Below are positions 13,558 through 19,893 of a stretch of DNA of 32,011 bases, one piece after another. The notes beneath the pieces are model-generated. The model did not search any database, was not told the DNA's origin, and was given only the letters and a program-made list of their open reading frames with translations. How positions within the stretch are numbered: the stretch's first letter is position 1; each line of letters begins with the position of its first letter. The DNA is from a virus, in the IMG/VR virus record IMGVR_UViG_3300048589_001631, positions 1-32,011 of that record. The stretch is one strand, 5' to 3'. The position numbers and the translations under genes were made by a program.

Positions 13558-14767
13558 GCTAGTACCGGCTGATTACAATCCGCGCAAAGACCTCAAACCC
13601 GGTGATCCCGAATATGAGAAGCTGAAGCGATCGATTACAGAATTCGGATACGTGGAACCGGTGATCTGGAACAAGACTACCGGCCACGTTGTCGGTGGAC
13701 ACCAGCGATTAAAGGTGCTGATCGACACCGGCGTAACCGAGGTCGAATGCGTCGTCGTGGAAATGAGCGAAGAAAAAGAAAAAGCCCTCAACATCGCGCT
13801 GAACAAAATCAACGGCGAGTGGGACAAGGATAAACTGGCGCTTCTGATCTCAGATCTGCAAGGCGTGGACTTCGATGTCTCCCTGACCGGCTTTGACGCC
13901 CCTGAGTTGGATGCGCTGTTCAAAGATGCGCAGCGCGCCGATGTTCATGATGATGATTTCGATGTGGATGCAGCGCTCAAGGAACCGGCGATCACAAAGC
14001 CGGGCGACCTGTGGCTGCTCGGCAAACATCGTCTGGTGTGTGGCGATAGTACCAAGCGGGATATGTTCGACCTTCTCATGGACGGAAAGCAGGCCAACCT
14101 CGTGGTCACAGATCCCCCTTACAATGTTAACTACGAAGGTAGCGCCGGGAAGATCAAAAACGACAACATGACCGACTCCGCGTTCTATGATTTCCTGCTC
14201 GCTTCGTTTCAGAATATGGAAGCCTGCATGGCGAACGACGCATCGATCTATGTGTTCCACGCGGATACCGAGGGTCTGAACTTTCGCAAGGCGTTTTCTG
14301 AGGCGGGATTCTATCTCTCCGGCACATGTATTTGGAAGAAGCAGTCATTAGTTCTGGGGCGCAGCCCATATCAATGGCGGCATGAACCAGTTTTATTCGG
14401 TTGGAAGAAAAAGGGTCGGCACGAATGGTACGCCGACCGGAAGCAGACGACTATTTGGGAGTTTGATAAACCGAAGAAGAGCGCCGACCATCCGACCATG
14501 AAGCCCGTGGAGCTTTTAGCATATCCGATTTTGAACTCCAGCATGGCGAACTGCATCGTGCTTGACCCGTTCGGCGGCAGCGGCAGTACCCTGATCGCTT
14601 GCGAACAGACGGATCGCGTCTGCCGTATGATCGAGTTGGATGAAAAGTACTGTGATGTGATCGTTCGAAGAACCGTCGAACAGCTGAATGGTTCCGACGA
14701 CGTGTTCCTGATTCGCAACGGCGAGCGAATTCCGTACAAAGAAATAGCCGAAAACACAGATAAATAG
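13529..14767 (+). CDS. ParB-like domain fused to a DNA (N6-adenine/N4-cytosine) methyltransferase
   Basis: This 412-residue protein joins an N-terminal ParB/Srx-type domain (about 5-95) to a site-specific DNA methyltransferase (about 165-395). The first contains LVPADYNPRKD and the VGGHQRLKVL motif. The catalytic motif DPPY is near residue 193. The AdoMet-binding motif DPFGGSGST comes after it near 350, so the order is catalytic-target-AdoMet, the beta class. No partner restriction endonuclease is nearby, so it is probably an orphan enzyme protecting or marking phage DNA. AAAGGAG at 13515-13521 supports the start. Phage ParB-methyltransferase fusions are known near terminase genes. Confidence 0.9.
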   Translation: MVIQTLPVDKLVPADYNPRKDLKPGDPEYEKLKRSITEFGYVEPVIWNKTTGHVVGGHQRLKVLIDTGVTEVECVVVEMSEEKEKALNIALNKINGEWDKDKLALLISDLQGVDFDVSLTGFDAPELDALFKDAQRADVHDDDFDVDAALKEPAITKPGDLWLLGKHRLVCGDSTKRDMFDLLMDGKQANLVVTDPPYNVNYEGSAGKIKNDNMTDSAFYDFLLASFQNMEACMANDASIYVFHADTEGLNFRKAFSEAGFYLSGTCIWKKQSLVLGRSPYQWRHEPVLFGWKKKGRHEWYADRKQTTIWEFDKPKKSADHPTMKPVELLAYPILNSSMANCIVLDPFGGSGSTLIACEQTDRVCRMIELDEKYCDVIVRRTVEQLNGSDDVFLIRNGERIPYKEIAENTDK

Positions 14768-14829
14768 CTTGATACTCACACCCGCTTGATCAATGTATAT
14801 GACTACAAAAACGAAAGGATGGTAATCAT

Positions 14830-15558
14830 ATGCAGATCAAGTACAACGTTACAGGGGACAGACGAAAGGCGATGGTCGCGGTCATGCGGGACGTGCTGCA
14901 GGATACGACACGATACCTCGGCGCGCCGAGTTTCGCGTTTCAGGTAGGCAAGTACACCGTTGATAAAAACGGTACGATCACCTGCCCGAACGACGCGGAC
15001 GCGGCGCAGATCGACATGCTCGTCCGCGAACTGGCACATGACGGCTTCATTGGCGAACGGATCGGCGTGCCATTGAAGCCCGCGGAACAGCAGATCATTG
15101 AAACGCCAAGGAAGGAAATCATGACACCTACACTCGACAGCCTTGACCGGCTTTCGGTCGAGATGCCGAAGGACGACATGACGCCCACTGCAATGGAGAA
15201 CCTGCGACGGCTGGTTGCGAGCAAAGCGACGCTGCTGAAAAAGTCGCTCGGCACAAACATCCTGCCAATCACGGAGCACGCTGACCGGATAGAATTCGGA
15301 TGGTTCAGGCCGACCGACGACCAAACGGAGATCACGGCCTACTACCAACTGGTACTGGGGCTTTGCGAACTGGCGCGGACGCAGAAGCGCGCACTTGCAG
15401 CCGAGCGCCCTGTTGAAAGCGACCGTTACGCGCTACGTTGTCTGCTTCTGAGAATCGGATTTATCGGCGACGCGTTCAAGGATTCGCGTAAAGTTCTTCT
15501 GCGAAACCTCTCGGGTAGCTCTTCATATGCGAAGCAGAAGGCGGGTGGTGATGCATGA
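14830..15558 (+). CDS. Conserved phage protein of unknown function
   Basis: This 242-residue protein has an N-terminal alpha/beta part (about 1-95) that begins with MQIKYNVTG and DRRKAMVAVM. The second, mainly helical part (about 110-240) contains RIEFGWFRPTDDQTEI and AYYQLVLGLCELAR. Similar proteins are common between methyltransferase and terminase genes in clostridial prophages and are often labelled virulence protein without evidence. No catalytic motif is evident. An in-frame ATG at 15121 could produce the C-terminal part alone. A GAAAGGA site precedes the start, and the stop overlaps the DUF4314 start (ATGA). Confidence 0.7.
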   Translation: MQIKYNVTGDRRKAMVAVMRDVLQDTTRYLGAPSFAFQVGKYTVDKNGTITCPNDADAAQIDMLVRELAHDGFIGERIGVPLKPAEQQIIETPRKEIMTPTLDSLDRLSVEMPKDDMTPTAMENLRRLVASKATLLKKSLGTNILPITEHADRIEFGWFRPTDDQTEITAYYQLVLGLCELARTQKRALAAERPVESDRYALRCLLLRIGFIGDAFKDSRKVLLRNLSGSSSYAKQKAGGDA

Positions 15559-15782
15559 ACGGAATTCATCCGGAGCTGCTGAAACAGCTCAAAGAATATT
15601 ACAAGCCTGGTACGAAGGTGCGGCTGGTACACATGAACGACCCCTACACACACATTCCAGCAGGCACCATCGGGGTCGTTACTTGGGTTGATGATGCTGG
15701 TACCATTTTTGCGAAATGGAGCAACGGAAGCACCCTCGGCGTAGTTTTCAACGTGGATTATGCGGTGAAAATTATTATGTAG
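15555..15782 (+). CDS. DUF4314 protein with element-encoded C-terminus
   Basis: This 75-residue protein has the DUF4314 barrel-like core: YKPGTKVRLVHMNDP, then IPAGTIGVVTWVDDAGTIFAKWSNGSTLGVVF (residues about 15-65, with interruptions). The last ten residues, beginning at Asn66, are encoded by the left inverted repeat of the inserted RIT element. The native end, N-E-D-S-C-V-K-I followed by E-E-G-E-L-E and a stop, is stranded at 19252-19296. The replacement N-V-D-Y-A-V-K-I keeps the shared N-x-D-x-x-V-K-I pattern, so the protein is probably still functional. Its role in the phage is unknown. It starts in an ATGA overlap with the upstream gene. Confidence 0.82.
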   Translation: MNGIHPELLKQLKEYYKPGTKVRLVHMNDPYTHIPAGTIGVVTWVDDAGTIFAKWSNGSTLGVVFNVDYAVKIIM

Positions 15783-15786
15783 AGTA
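15750..15786 (+). repeat. Left terminal inverted repeat of the RIT element
   Basis: It matches the right repeat at 32 of 37 positions when inverted. In the plus direction it provides the final ten codons and stop of the DUF4314 gene. It ends in TTATGTAGAGTA (15775-15786), a motif also present at 19146-19157 and, inverted, at 19199-19210. Confidence 0.8.
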
Positions 15787-15832
15787 AACGATTAGGAAGT
15801 GTGTGTTTGACACGCACTTCCTCTAATTTACT
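15785..15832. terminator. Bidirectional hairpin between DUF4314 and the recombinase operon
   Basis: GGAAGTGTGTG (15795-15805) pairs with CACGCACTTCC (15811-15821), with one G-T pair and a five-base loop. Weaker A/T pairs extend the stem outward. It sits between two convergent genes, 12 bases after the DUF4314 stop and 22 bases after the last recombinase stop, so it can end both transcripts. It lies just inside the element. Confidence 0.6.
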
Positions 15833-15843
15833 CCGCATAATAA

Positions 15844-16869
15844 TTACAGAGATTTGCCGTACCCTTCAAGCCAAGATAGTAAATCCTTATCCTCTGTCCA
15901 GAAGGGAACCGCGCTTACATCGGGAATAAACGCAACCTTTTCTAGAGCTTTGCGCTTCATTTCCAGATTAGAACGTGCATAAATTCCAGTTGTGGCGATG
16001 TTAACATGACCAAGTATGTCACGTATGTAGACTATGTTTACGCCTGCTTCAAGCAAATGCATCGCTTTCGAATGGCGCAGAATATGGGGTGTAACTTTTT
16101 CCGGAATGGTAGGCTGTGCGTTTCGTGCAGCTGCCGCATATTTCTGCAGGATATATCCAATTCCGGATCTTGTTAGTGCCTCATGCCTATGATTAAAAAA
16201 GACAGGATGCTCGTTTGACTGCCCGTACAGTAAATTGCTCTTCTGCATGTAACTCGATAGCAGAATTGTTGTCTGTTCCATTAATGGGACAATGCGCGTT
16301 TTGTTCCCTTTACCGACCAGCTTTATCTGTGCCGGTGCCTGCAGTCTTACGGACGATACAGTGAGATCGGCTATCTCCTGCACGCGGCCACCGGTATCAT
16401 AAAGAACACAAAGCAAAGTCAGATCCCGGCGCCCTTTGCTCGTCGTTGTGTCGGGCTGTCGTAATATCAGCTCAAGGTCTTCCTTGCCAAGATATGATAC
16501 ATACTTTTCAGGAGATTTGCGATTAGGAATGTTCAGCGTCTGTTGACATAAGCTTATTAACTGTGGTTCTTCACCTTGGACATATTTGTAAAAGGAGTGT
16601 ATGGCTGCCAATCGCTGATTTATTGTCGAAGCGGAACACTTTCTTTCCGTTTCAAGCCAGTTCAGAAATGAGGTTACGGTTTCACGGTCTGCATCTTTAA
16701 ATTTGACCTGATTAGGTTCGATTCCTTTGCCCGATTTCAAGAAGGCTAAAAAAAGCCTAAAGGCATCGCAATAGGACGAAATCGTGTTAGTACTGAAGTT
16801 TCGCTGACTGGGCAGATATTCACTCAGGAAGCTACCGAGCAGCAACTGAAATTGATTATTCTTCCTCAT
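15844..16869 (-). CDS. ritC: Tyrosine recombinase, third gene of the RIT trio
   Basis: This 341-residue integrase-family recombinase has an N-terminal SAM-like core-binding domain (about 10-95, STNTISSYCDAFRLFLAFL) and a C-terminal catalytic domain. The catalytic set is visible: Arg in GGRVQE (near 167), HILRHS (near 262), LGH (near 285) and the Tyr nucleophile in TTGIYAR (near 294). It is the downstream gene of the trio and starts inside the second gene, overlapping by 14 bases. GGAGGG seven bases upstream favours the start at 16869 over the ATG at 16875. RIT members are thought to act together; how the three share strand cleavage is not known to me. Confidence 0.87.
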   Translation of the reverse strand: MRKNNQFQLLLGSFLSEYLPSQRNFSTNTISSYCDAFRLFLAFLKSGKGIEPNQVKFKDADRETVTSFLNWLETERKCSASTINQRLAAIHSFYKYVQGEEPQLISLCQQTLNIPNRKSPEKYVSYLGKEDLELILRQPDTTTSKGRRDLTLLCVLYDTGGRVQEIADLTVSSVRLQAPAQIKLVGKGNKTRIVPLMEQTTILLSSYMQKSNLLYGQSNEHPVFFNHRHEALTRSGIGYILQKYAAAARNAQPTIPEKVTPHILRHSKAMHLLEAGVNIVYIRDILGHVNIATTGIYARSNLEMKRKALEKVAFIPDVSAVPFWTEDKDLLSWLEGYGKSL

Positions 16870-17857
16870 AGACATACCCTCCGTTTGGCACGATATACCC
16901 ATAGTGCCTTTCAACGAGTTTGGTGATGTCAGGAAACACATCTGCCGTTAGCCTCAAATATTTGTTGACTGAGTTTAAGTTTACATGCCCCATATAGCTA
17001 GAAAGGACAGGAAACAATGCGTTGATTTTCTCACCGTTGTCGACCCATTTTTTCAGGCAATGAACGGCAAAAGTGTGCCTCAGATCATGGATGCGAGGAC
17101 CATCTTCATTTTTAGGTATGCCTGCGGATTTCAATATCTGGTACCACATGTACGAAACAGTTGTCATCGCATATTTCCCGCCATCGGGCGCTGCAAAGAA
17201 GATACTGGAATCATTAACATTATCAAGGACATTATTTTTGTAGGTCTGACATCGCACAGTAAGTTCTCTGCTCATAGGAGCATAACGGTCAACCTTCCCT
17301 TTGCCGCCCTTTACAGTGATTATGCCATTTTCCAAGTCAAGGTTTTCAACAGTAAGTGCAAGAGCCTCGTTGAGACGCAGCCCACATGAATACAGCACCC
17401 GGAAGAGCAATGACGCGGCATCCCTTCTGTGCGGACTGTTTGAAGGCGCGTTAAGGGCATCTGCTGCAAGAAACAGCCGCTTTATCTCATCTGCTGTGAA
17501 AATGTGTGGCACAAATTTTGAATTTGTTCGGGTACCGTCCAGATGGATCATTGTTTTCGCGCAAGGAAGATCACGGGCGATGAAATAGTTTGTAAGCTGT
17601 GTTGTAACTGTTATCCGGGCGTGCCATGTCTTAATGCTTTCATTAAACGTTCGAACGCACCACGCATCAATTAATTCCTTCGGAAGGGTGTTTGGTGCAA
17701 TATTTAGTTCCTTGCTTATTCGGTCGATCTGGAGAAGCCTATATGACTCGGATGTATATTTACGACCAAGAGCCCGCTTCTCCTCAAGGAACTGCTTCAA
17801 ATGTTCGGCTATTGGGCCTGTAAAATCAGGCATAAAAATCACATTTGACTTACGCAT
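16856..17857 (-). CDS. ritB: Tyrosine recombinase, second gene of the RIT trio
   Basis: This 333-residue recombinase has a core-binding domain (about 10-110) followed by the catalytic domain. Catalytic residues are Arg in CGLRLNEAL (near 160), HDLRHTFAVH (near 255), MGHVN (near 285) and Tyr in SVNKYLR (near 295). All key positions are filled, so it should be active. The frame is open upstream to 17989, but the start at 17857 has a GGAGGAGGT site and overlaps the first gene's stop by 8 bases, the standard coupling in RIT operons. The protein ends in a Glu-rich tail. It is more A+T-rich in codon use than the phage genes. Confidence 0.87.
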   Translation of the reverse strand: MRKSNVIFMPDFTGPIAEHLKQFLEEKRALGRKYTSESYRLLQIDRISKELNIAPNTLPKELIDAWCVRTFNESIKTWHARITVTTQLTNYFIARDLPCAKTMIHLDGTRTNSKFVPHIFTADEIKRLFLAADALNAPSNSPHRRDAASLLFRVLYSCGLRLNEALALTVENLDLENGIITVKGGKGKVDRYAPMSRELTVRCQTYKNNVLDNVNDSSIFFAAPDGGKYAMTTVSYMWYQILKSAGIPKNEDGPRIHDLRHTFAVHCLKKWVDNGEKINALFPVLSSYMGHVNLNSVNKYLRLTADVFPDITKLVERHYGYIVPNGGYVYEEE

Positions 17858-19082
17858 TGGCCAGCACCTCCTCCGGATTAAGCGCACACAGGCGGAGCTT
17901 TTCAATGTCTGCACGGAGATACCTGTTCGTGGAGGCAGGATCTGAATGTCCCAAAACTGCCGATATGGTTTCATACTCAATTCCCGCATCCATCATATGT
18001 GTTGCGAGCGAGAACCGTAATGTATGTGGACCATGAGGCTTTTCGCTCTCCACACTGATTTTTGCTATGCGTAGATATCTTTGCATCTGGTACCAGAATC
18101 GGTCTATTTTACCGAATGGTACGGTGTGTCTTACAAAAATATAAGGGCTTGGATCGTCAGGACGCCCGAATTTTAAGTAATCTATGATTGCTTTGCCAAT
18201 TTCTTCGCTAAGTGGCAACTCTTGTGGGATCCCTGTTTTTTCCTGTACGAAGTGAATGCAACATTTGGTCCAGTCAATGTTTTTAAAAGTGAGAGACAAA
18301 ATATCACCGGAACGCATTCCCAAATGTATCGCCAGCATAAAAATGGCGTAATCTCTCTTGCCTACCGATGTCCCACGCTCAATGGCATTCAGCAGGCGTG
18401 TTGTCTCTTCGATTGTCCATGTATGTGCAAGCCGTTGCTTCCTTGCTGAAACCTTGGGCACATAAACGGAAAGATCCTGTTCAGCAAACTGATTTTCATA
18501 TAAGAACAGGAGGAAGCTTCTGAGTGCATTGACTTTATCTGAGATGGTATTTAATGCGCGTACAGTCAGGAAATGCGTAAATCCTGATATCTTCTCTTTG
18601 CCAAGCGTTTTCAACTCTGATGTAGATGCTACGCCGTTTTGCTTTAAATACATCAGAAACGGTCTTATTGTCCATAGCTTGCTATCTATAGTGCTTTGCT
18701 TAAGATGACGCTCCATACAAGAAGACACGAACCTGTCAAGTACCTCCGAGTAGGATTCAAGCGATATGATGCCAATCTTTGTGGTTCGTATTAATCCGAC
18801 GTCATTCTGTAAAAGCAGAAGATAAAGCAGTGGACGAACAGTTGTGTAATGAAATTTTTTGCAGTCAGCCGAATAGATATCGTCTCCTGCTATATCAATA
18901 TTGTATTCCTCTTGTAGGAATGCCCGAGCCAAGTACCATGAGAATTCATCAATACGGTACTTTTGAGCGTAAACCTGCAGTTTCCGCCAGATAGCAACGT
19001 ATTTTCGGACGAGAGCATCGCAAAATTTTTGTTCTTTAAATGTTTTTGATGCCATAGCAACTAATTCAGATACGTTTGCCAT
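17850..19082 (-). CDS. ritA: Tyrosine recombinase, first gene of the RIT trio
   Basis: This 410-residue protein is the largest recombinase of the trio and is transcribed first. It has an extended N-terminal part (about 1-115), a core-binding domain (about 120-220) and a catalytic domain. The catalytic residues are Arg in LGMRSGD (near 270), HTLRFS (near 358; the usual His after Arg is replaced by Phe), LGH (near 380) and Tyr in NRYLR (near 390). The start at 19082 is chosen because GGGAGG lies ten bases upstream, whereas the longer frame to 19130 would start within the promoter. The operon promoter is at 19108-19135. Confidence 0.87.
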   Translation of the reverse strand: MANVSELVAMASKTFKEQKFCDALVRKYVAIWRKLQVYAQKYRIDEFSWYLARAFLQEEYNIDIAGDDIYSADCKKFHYTTVRPLLYLLLLQNDVGLIRTTKIGIISLESYSEVLDRFVSSCMERHLKQSTIDSKLWTIRPFLMYLKQNGVASTSELKTLGKEKISGFTHFLTVRALNTISDKVNALRSFLLFLYENQFAEQDLSVYVPKVSARKQRLAHTWTIEETTRLLNAIERGTSVGKRDYAIFMLAIHLGMRSGDILSLTFKNIDWTKCCIHFVQEKTGIPQELPLSEEIGKAIIDYLKFGRPDDPSPYIFVRHTVPFGKIDRFWYQMQRYLRIAKISVESEKPHGPHTLRFSLATHMMDAGIEYETISAVLGHSDPASTNRYLRADIEKLRLCALNPEEVLANA

Positions 19083-19107
19083 AATGATAGAACCTCCCGT
19101 TTTATTG

Positions 19108-19135
19108 ATAATAGGAGTATCTGTCATCATGTCAA
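19108..19135 (-). promoter_or_regulatory. Promoter of the RIT recombinase operon
   Basis: On the minus strand TTGACA (19135-19130) and TATTAT (19113-19108) are separated by 16 bases, close to the sigma-A consensus. The start site would fall about 20 bases before the first recombinase's start codon. A TTATGTAGAGTA motif shared with the element ends lies 11 bases upstream of the -35 (19146-19157), where bound recombinase could affect transcription. Confidence 0.65.
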
Positions 19136-19145
19136 CATATGCAAT

Positions 19146-19157
19146 TTATGTAGAGTA
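19146..19157 (+). repeat. Internal copy of the element-end motif
   Basis: TTATGTAGAGTA is identical to the inner end of the left terminal repeat (15775-15786) and is the reverse complement of 19199-19210. It lies between the operon promoter and the right terminal repeat and is a likely accessory recombinase-binding site. Confidence 0.55.
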
Positions 19158-19198
19158 ATTATTGAAGAAATCGAATATTAAAGCCTTTTATTGATGGC

Positions 19199-19235
19199 TA
19201 CTCTACATAACTATTTTGACCGCATAATCCTCATT
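19199..19235 (-). repeat. Right terminal inverted repeat of the RIT element
   Basis: Read on the minus strand it encodes N-E-D-Y-A-V-K-I-V-M-stop, nearly the same peptide as the left repeat on the plus strand. Of five base differences, three are silent third-position changes, one exchanges Ile and Val, and one exchanges Val and Glu. Its outermost eight bases, AATGAGGA, equal the native phage sequence at 19252-19259. Confidence 0.8.
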
Positions 19236-19259
19236 ATGTAGAGCTTTACATAATGAGGA
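19228..19259. promoter_or_regulatory. Perfect 13-6-13 palindrome at the right RIT boundary, candidate recombinase core site
   Basis: TCCTCATTATGTA (19228-19240) and TACATAATGAGGA (19247-19259) are exact reverse complements flanking the six bases GAGCTT. The left arm lies in the element's right terminal repeat, while the right arm runs into native DUF4314 coding sequence. Inverted arms around a 6-8 base core are the usual form of tyrosine recombinase crossover sites (Xer sites have 11-6-11). Confidence 0.6.
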
Positions 19260-19296
19260 CTCCTGTGTGAAGATTGAGGAGGGCGAGCTTGAGTAA
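19252..19296 (+). pseudogene. Stranded native 3' end of the DUF4314 gene
   Basis: In the frame beginning at 19252 the sequence reads N-E-D-S-C-V-K-I, then E-E-G-E-L-E and a stop at 19294-19296. The first part matches, in pattern, the element-encoded end of the DUF4314 protein at 15750-15773. It also overlaps the TTG start of the next gene, as expected of the original gene order. This remnant shows where the element entered and in which frame. Confidence 0.7.
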
Positions 19297-19741
19297 CCGA
19301 GTATTTGCCGCATATGGTGTTGGTGTGAACCGCGGTGAGATGGCGAAGCATTGCCCGACCGCAAAGCTGATCGGCACGGCGGAGCTGAAGAACTACAGAC
19401 TCGCGTTTCGCGGCAGCAGGGCCGGCGCACTGGTGACAATCGAAAAGGCGAAAGGCAGCATTGTTCCCGCGCTGCTGTGGGAGATTTCAATGCAGGATGA
19501 AGCAGCGCTCGAGCGCTGGTTCGGTGTGCCGGAACTGTATCGGAAAGCGACGATCAAAGTGCGTCGCGACGGGTCTCCGGTGGATGCGCTGATTTTCATT
19601 TTAATCAGCGGCAAACCACAGAATAAGCCCAGCGCTTACTATTACAGCACACTTCTGGAAGGGTACAGAGCGGCAGGGTTTGACGCGGACATCCTGAAAG
19701 CTGCGGTACAAGATGGCCATCCGGACATATTCGGCGCATAA
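19289..19741 (+). CDS. Gamma-glutamylcyclotransferase-like (AIG2/GGCT fold) protein
   Basis: This 150-residue protein starts with the GGCT-fold opening VFAAYGVGVNRGEMAKHCP (residues 4-22). It continues with the GTAELKNYRLAFRG segment and an acidic ALLWEIS strand. The fold normally cyclises gamma-glutamyl peptides, and phage members are common beside terminase genes with unknown substrates. The TTG at 19289 is chosen because GAGGAGG lies 7 bases upstream, and it gives the family's usual N-terminus. That ribosome binding site is inside the native DUF4314 tail, so the original coupling to DUF4314 is lost: no transcript from upstream now reaches it without crossing the RIT element. Confidence 0.78.
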   Translation: MSNRVFAAYGVGVNRGEMAKHCPTAKLIGTAELKNYRLAFRGSRAGALVTIEKAKGSIVPALLWEISMQDEAALERWFGVPELYRKATIKVRRDGSPVDALIFILISGKPQNKPSAYYYSTLLEGYRAAGFDADILKAAVQDGHPDIFGA

Positions 19742-19844
19742 ATCACCGTAACGCCGCGTCGCGCAACGTCGCCGCTACAGAGCGGTTCAAAAGGCGGATA
19801 GGGCGGTTGCCCCAACGGCGCACGATAACCAAACCAAGCCGGAC

Positions 19845-19870
19845 ACGGAGGCTCACGCGGGCCTCCGTTT
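19845..19870 (+). terminator. Rho-independent terminator before TerL
   Basis: ACGGAGGC (19845-19852) pairs perfectly with GCCTCCGT (19861-19868) around an eight-base loop, followed by TTTT. The preceding stretch, 19742-19844, is G+C-rich with short inverted fragments and no gene. Its place just ahead of the TerL ribosome binding site implies partial or regulated termination within the late operon. Confidence 0.65.
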
Positions 19871-19893
19871 TGATTTCATAGGAGGAGGCGGTG

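Larger units (their letters stand above)
15750..19254 (-). mobile_element. Recombinase-in-trio (RIT) element
   Basis: Three tyrosine recombinase genes, overlapping by 8 and 14 bases on the minus strand and with their own promoter, lie between 37-bp imperfect inverted repeats (15750-15786 and 19199-19235). This is the organisation known for recombinase-in-trio elements. The region is visibly more A+T-rich than the phage genes around it. Exact ends are uncertain within a few bases. The left boundary falls at the AAC codon of the DUF4314 gene, and the right boundary at about 19251-19254, where native coding sequence resumes. No cargo gene is present. Tn554-type transposons were considered, but their TnpB/TnpC sizes do not fit. 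Confidence 0.85.

Noticed and set aside
15844-19082. Tn554-like transposon (TnpA/TnpB/TnpC)
   Set aside because: Tn554 TnpB is about 630 residues and TnpC is small and not a tyrosine recombinase. Here all three proteins (410, 333, 341 residues) carry the tyrosine recombinase catalytic set.
15774-19243. An 11-base direct repeat ATTATGTAGAG at 15774-15784 and 19233-19243, read as a target-site duplication of the inserted element
   Set aside because: The motif recurs several times within the element ends, and the native DUF4314 tail resumes only at 19252. Terminal repeats plus the stranded tail give a better boundary, so the direct repeat is probably part of the recombinase-binding motif.
19203-19490. 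Minus-strand frame ending in the DYAVKIVM peptide taken as a real gene
   Set aside because: Only the final codons are meaningful, because they lie in the right terminal repeat. The rest is antisense to the GGCT-like gene and has no start signal.
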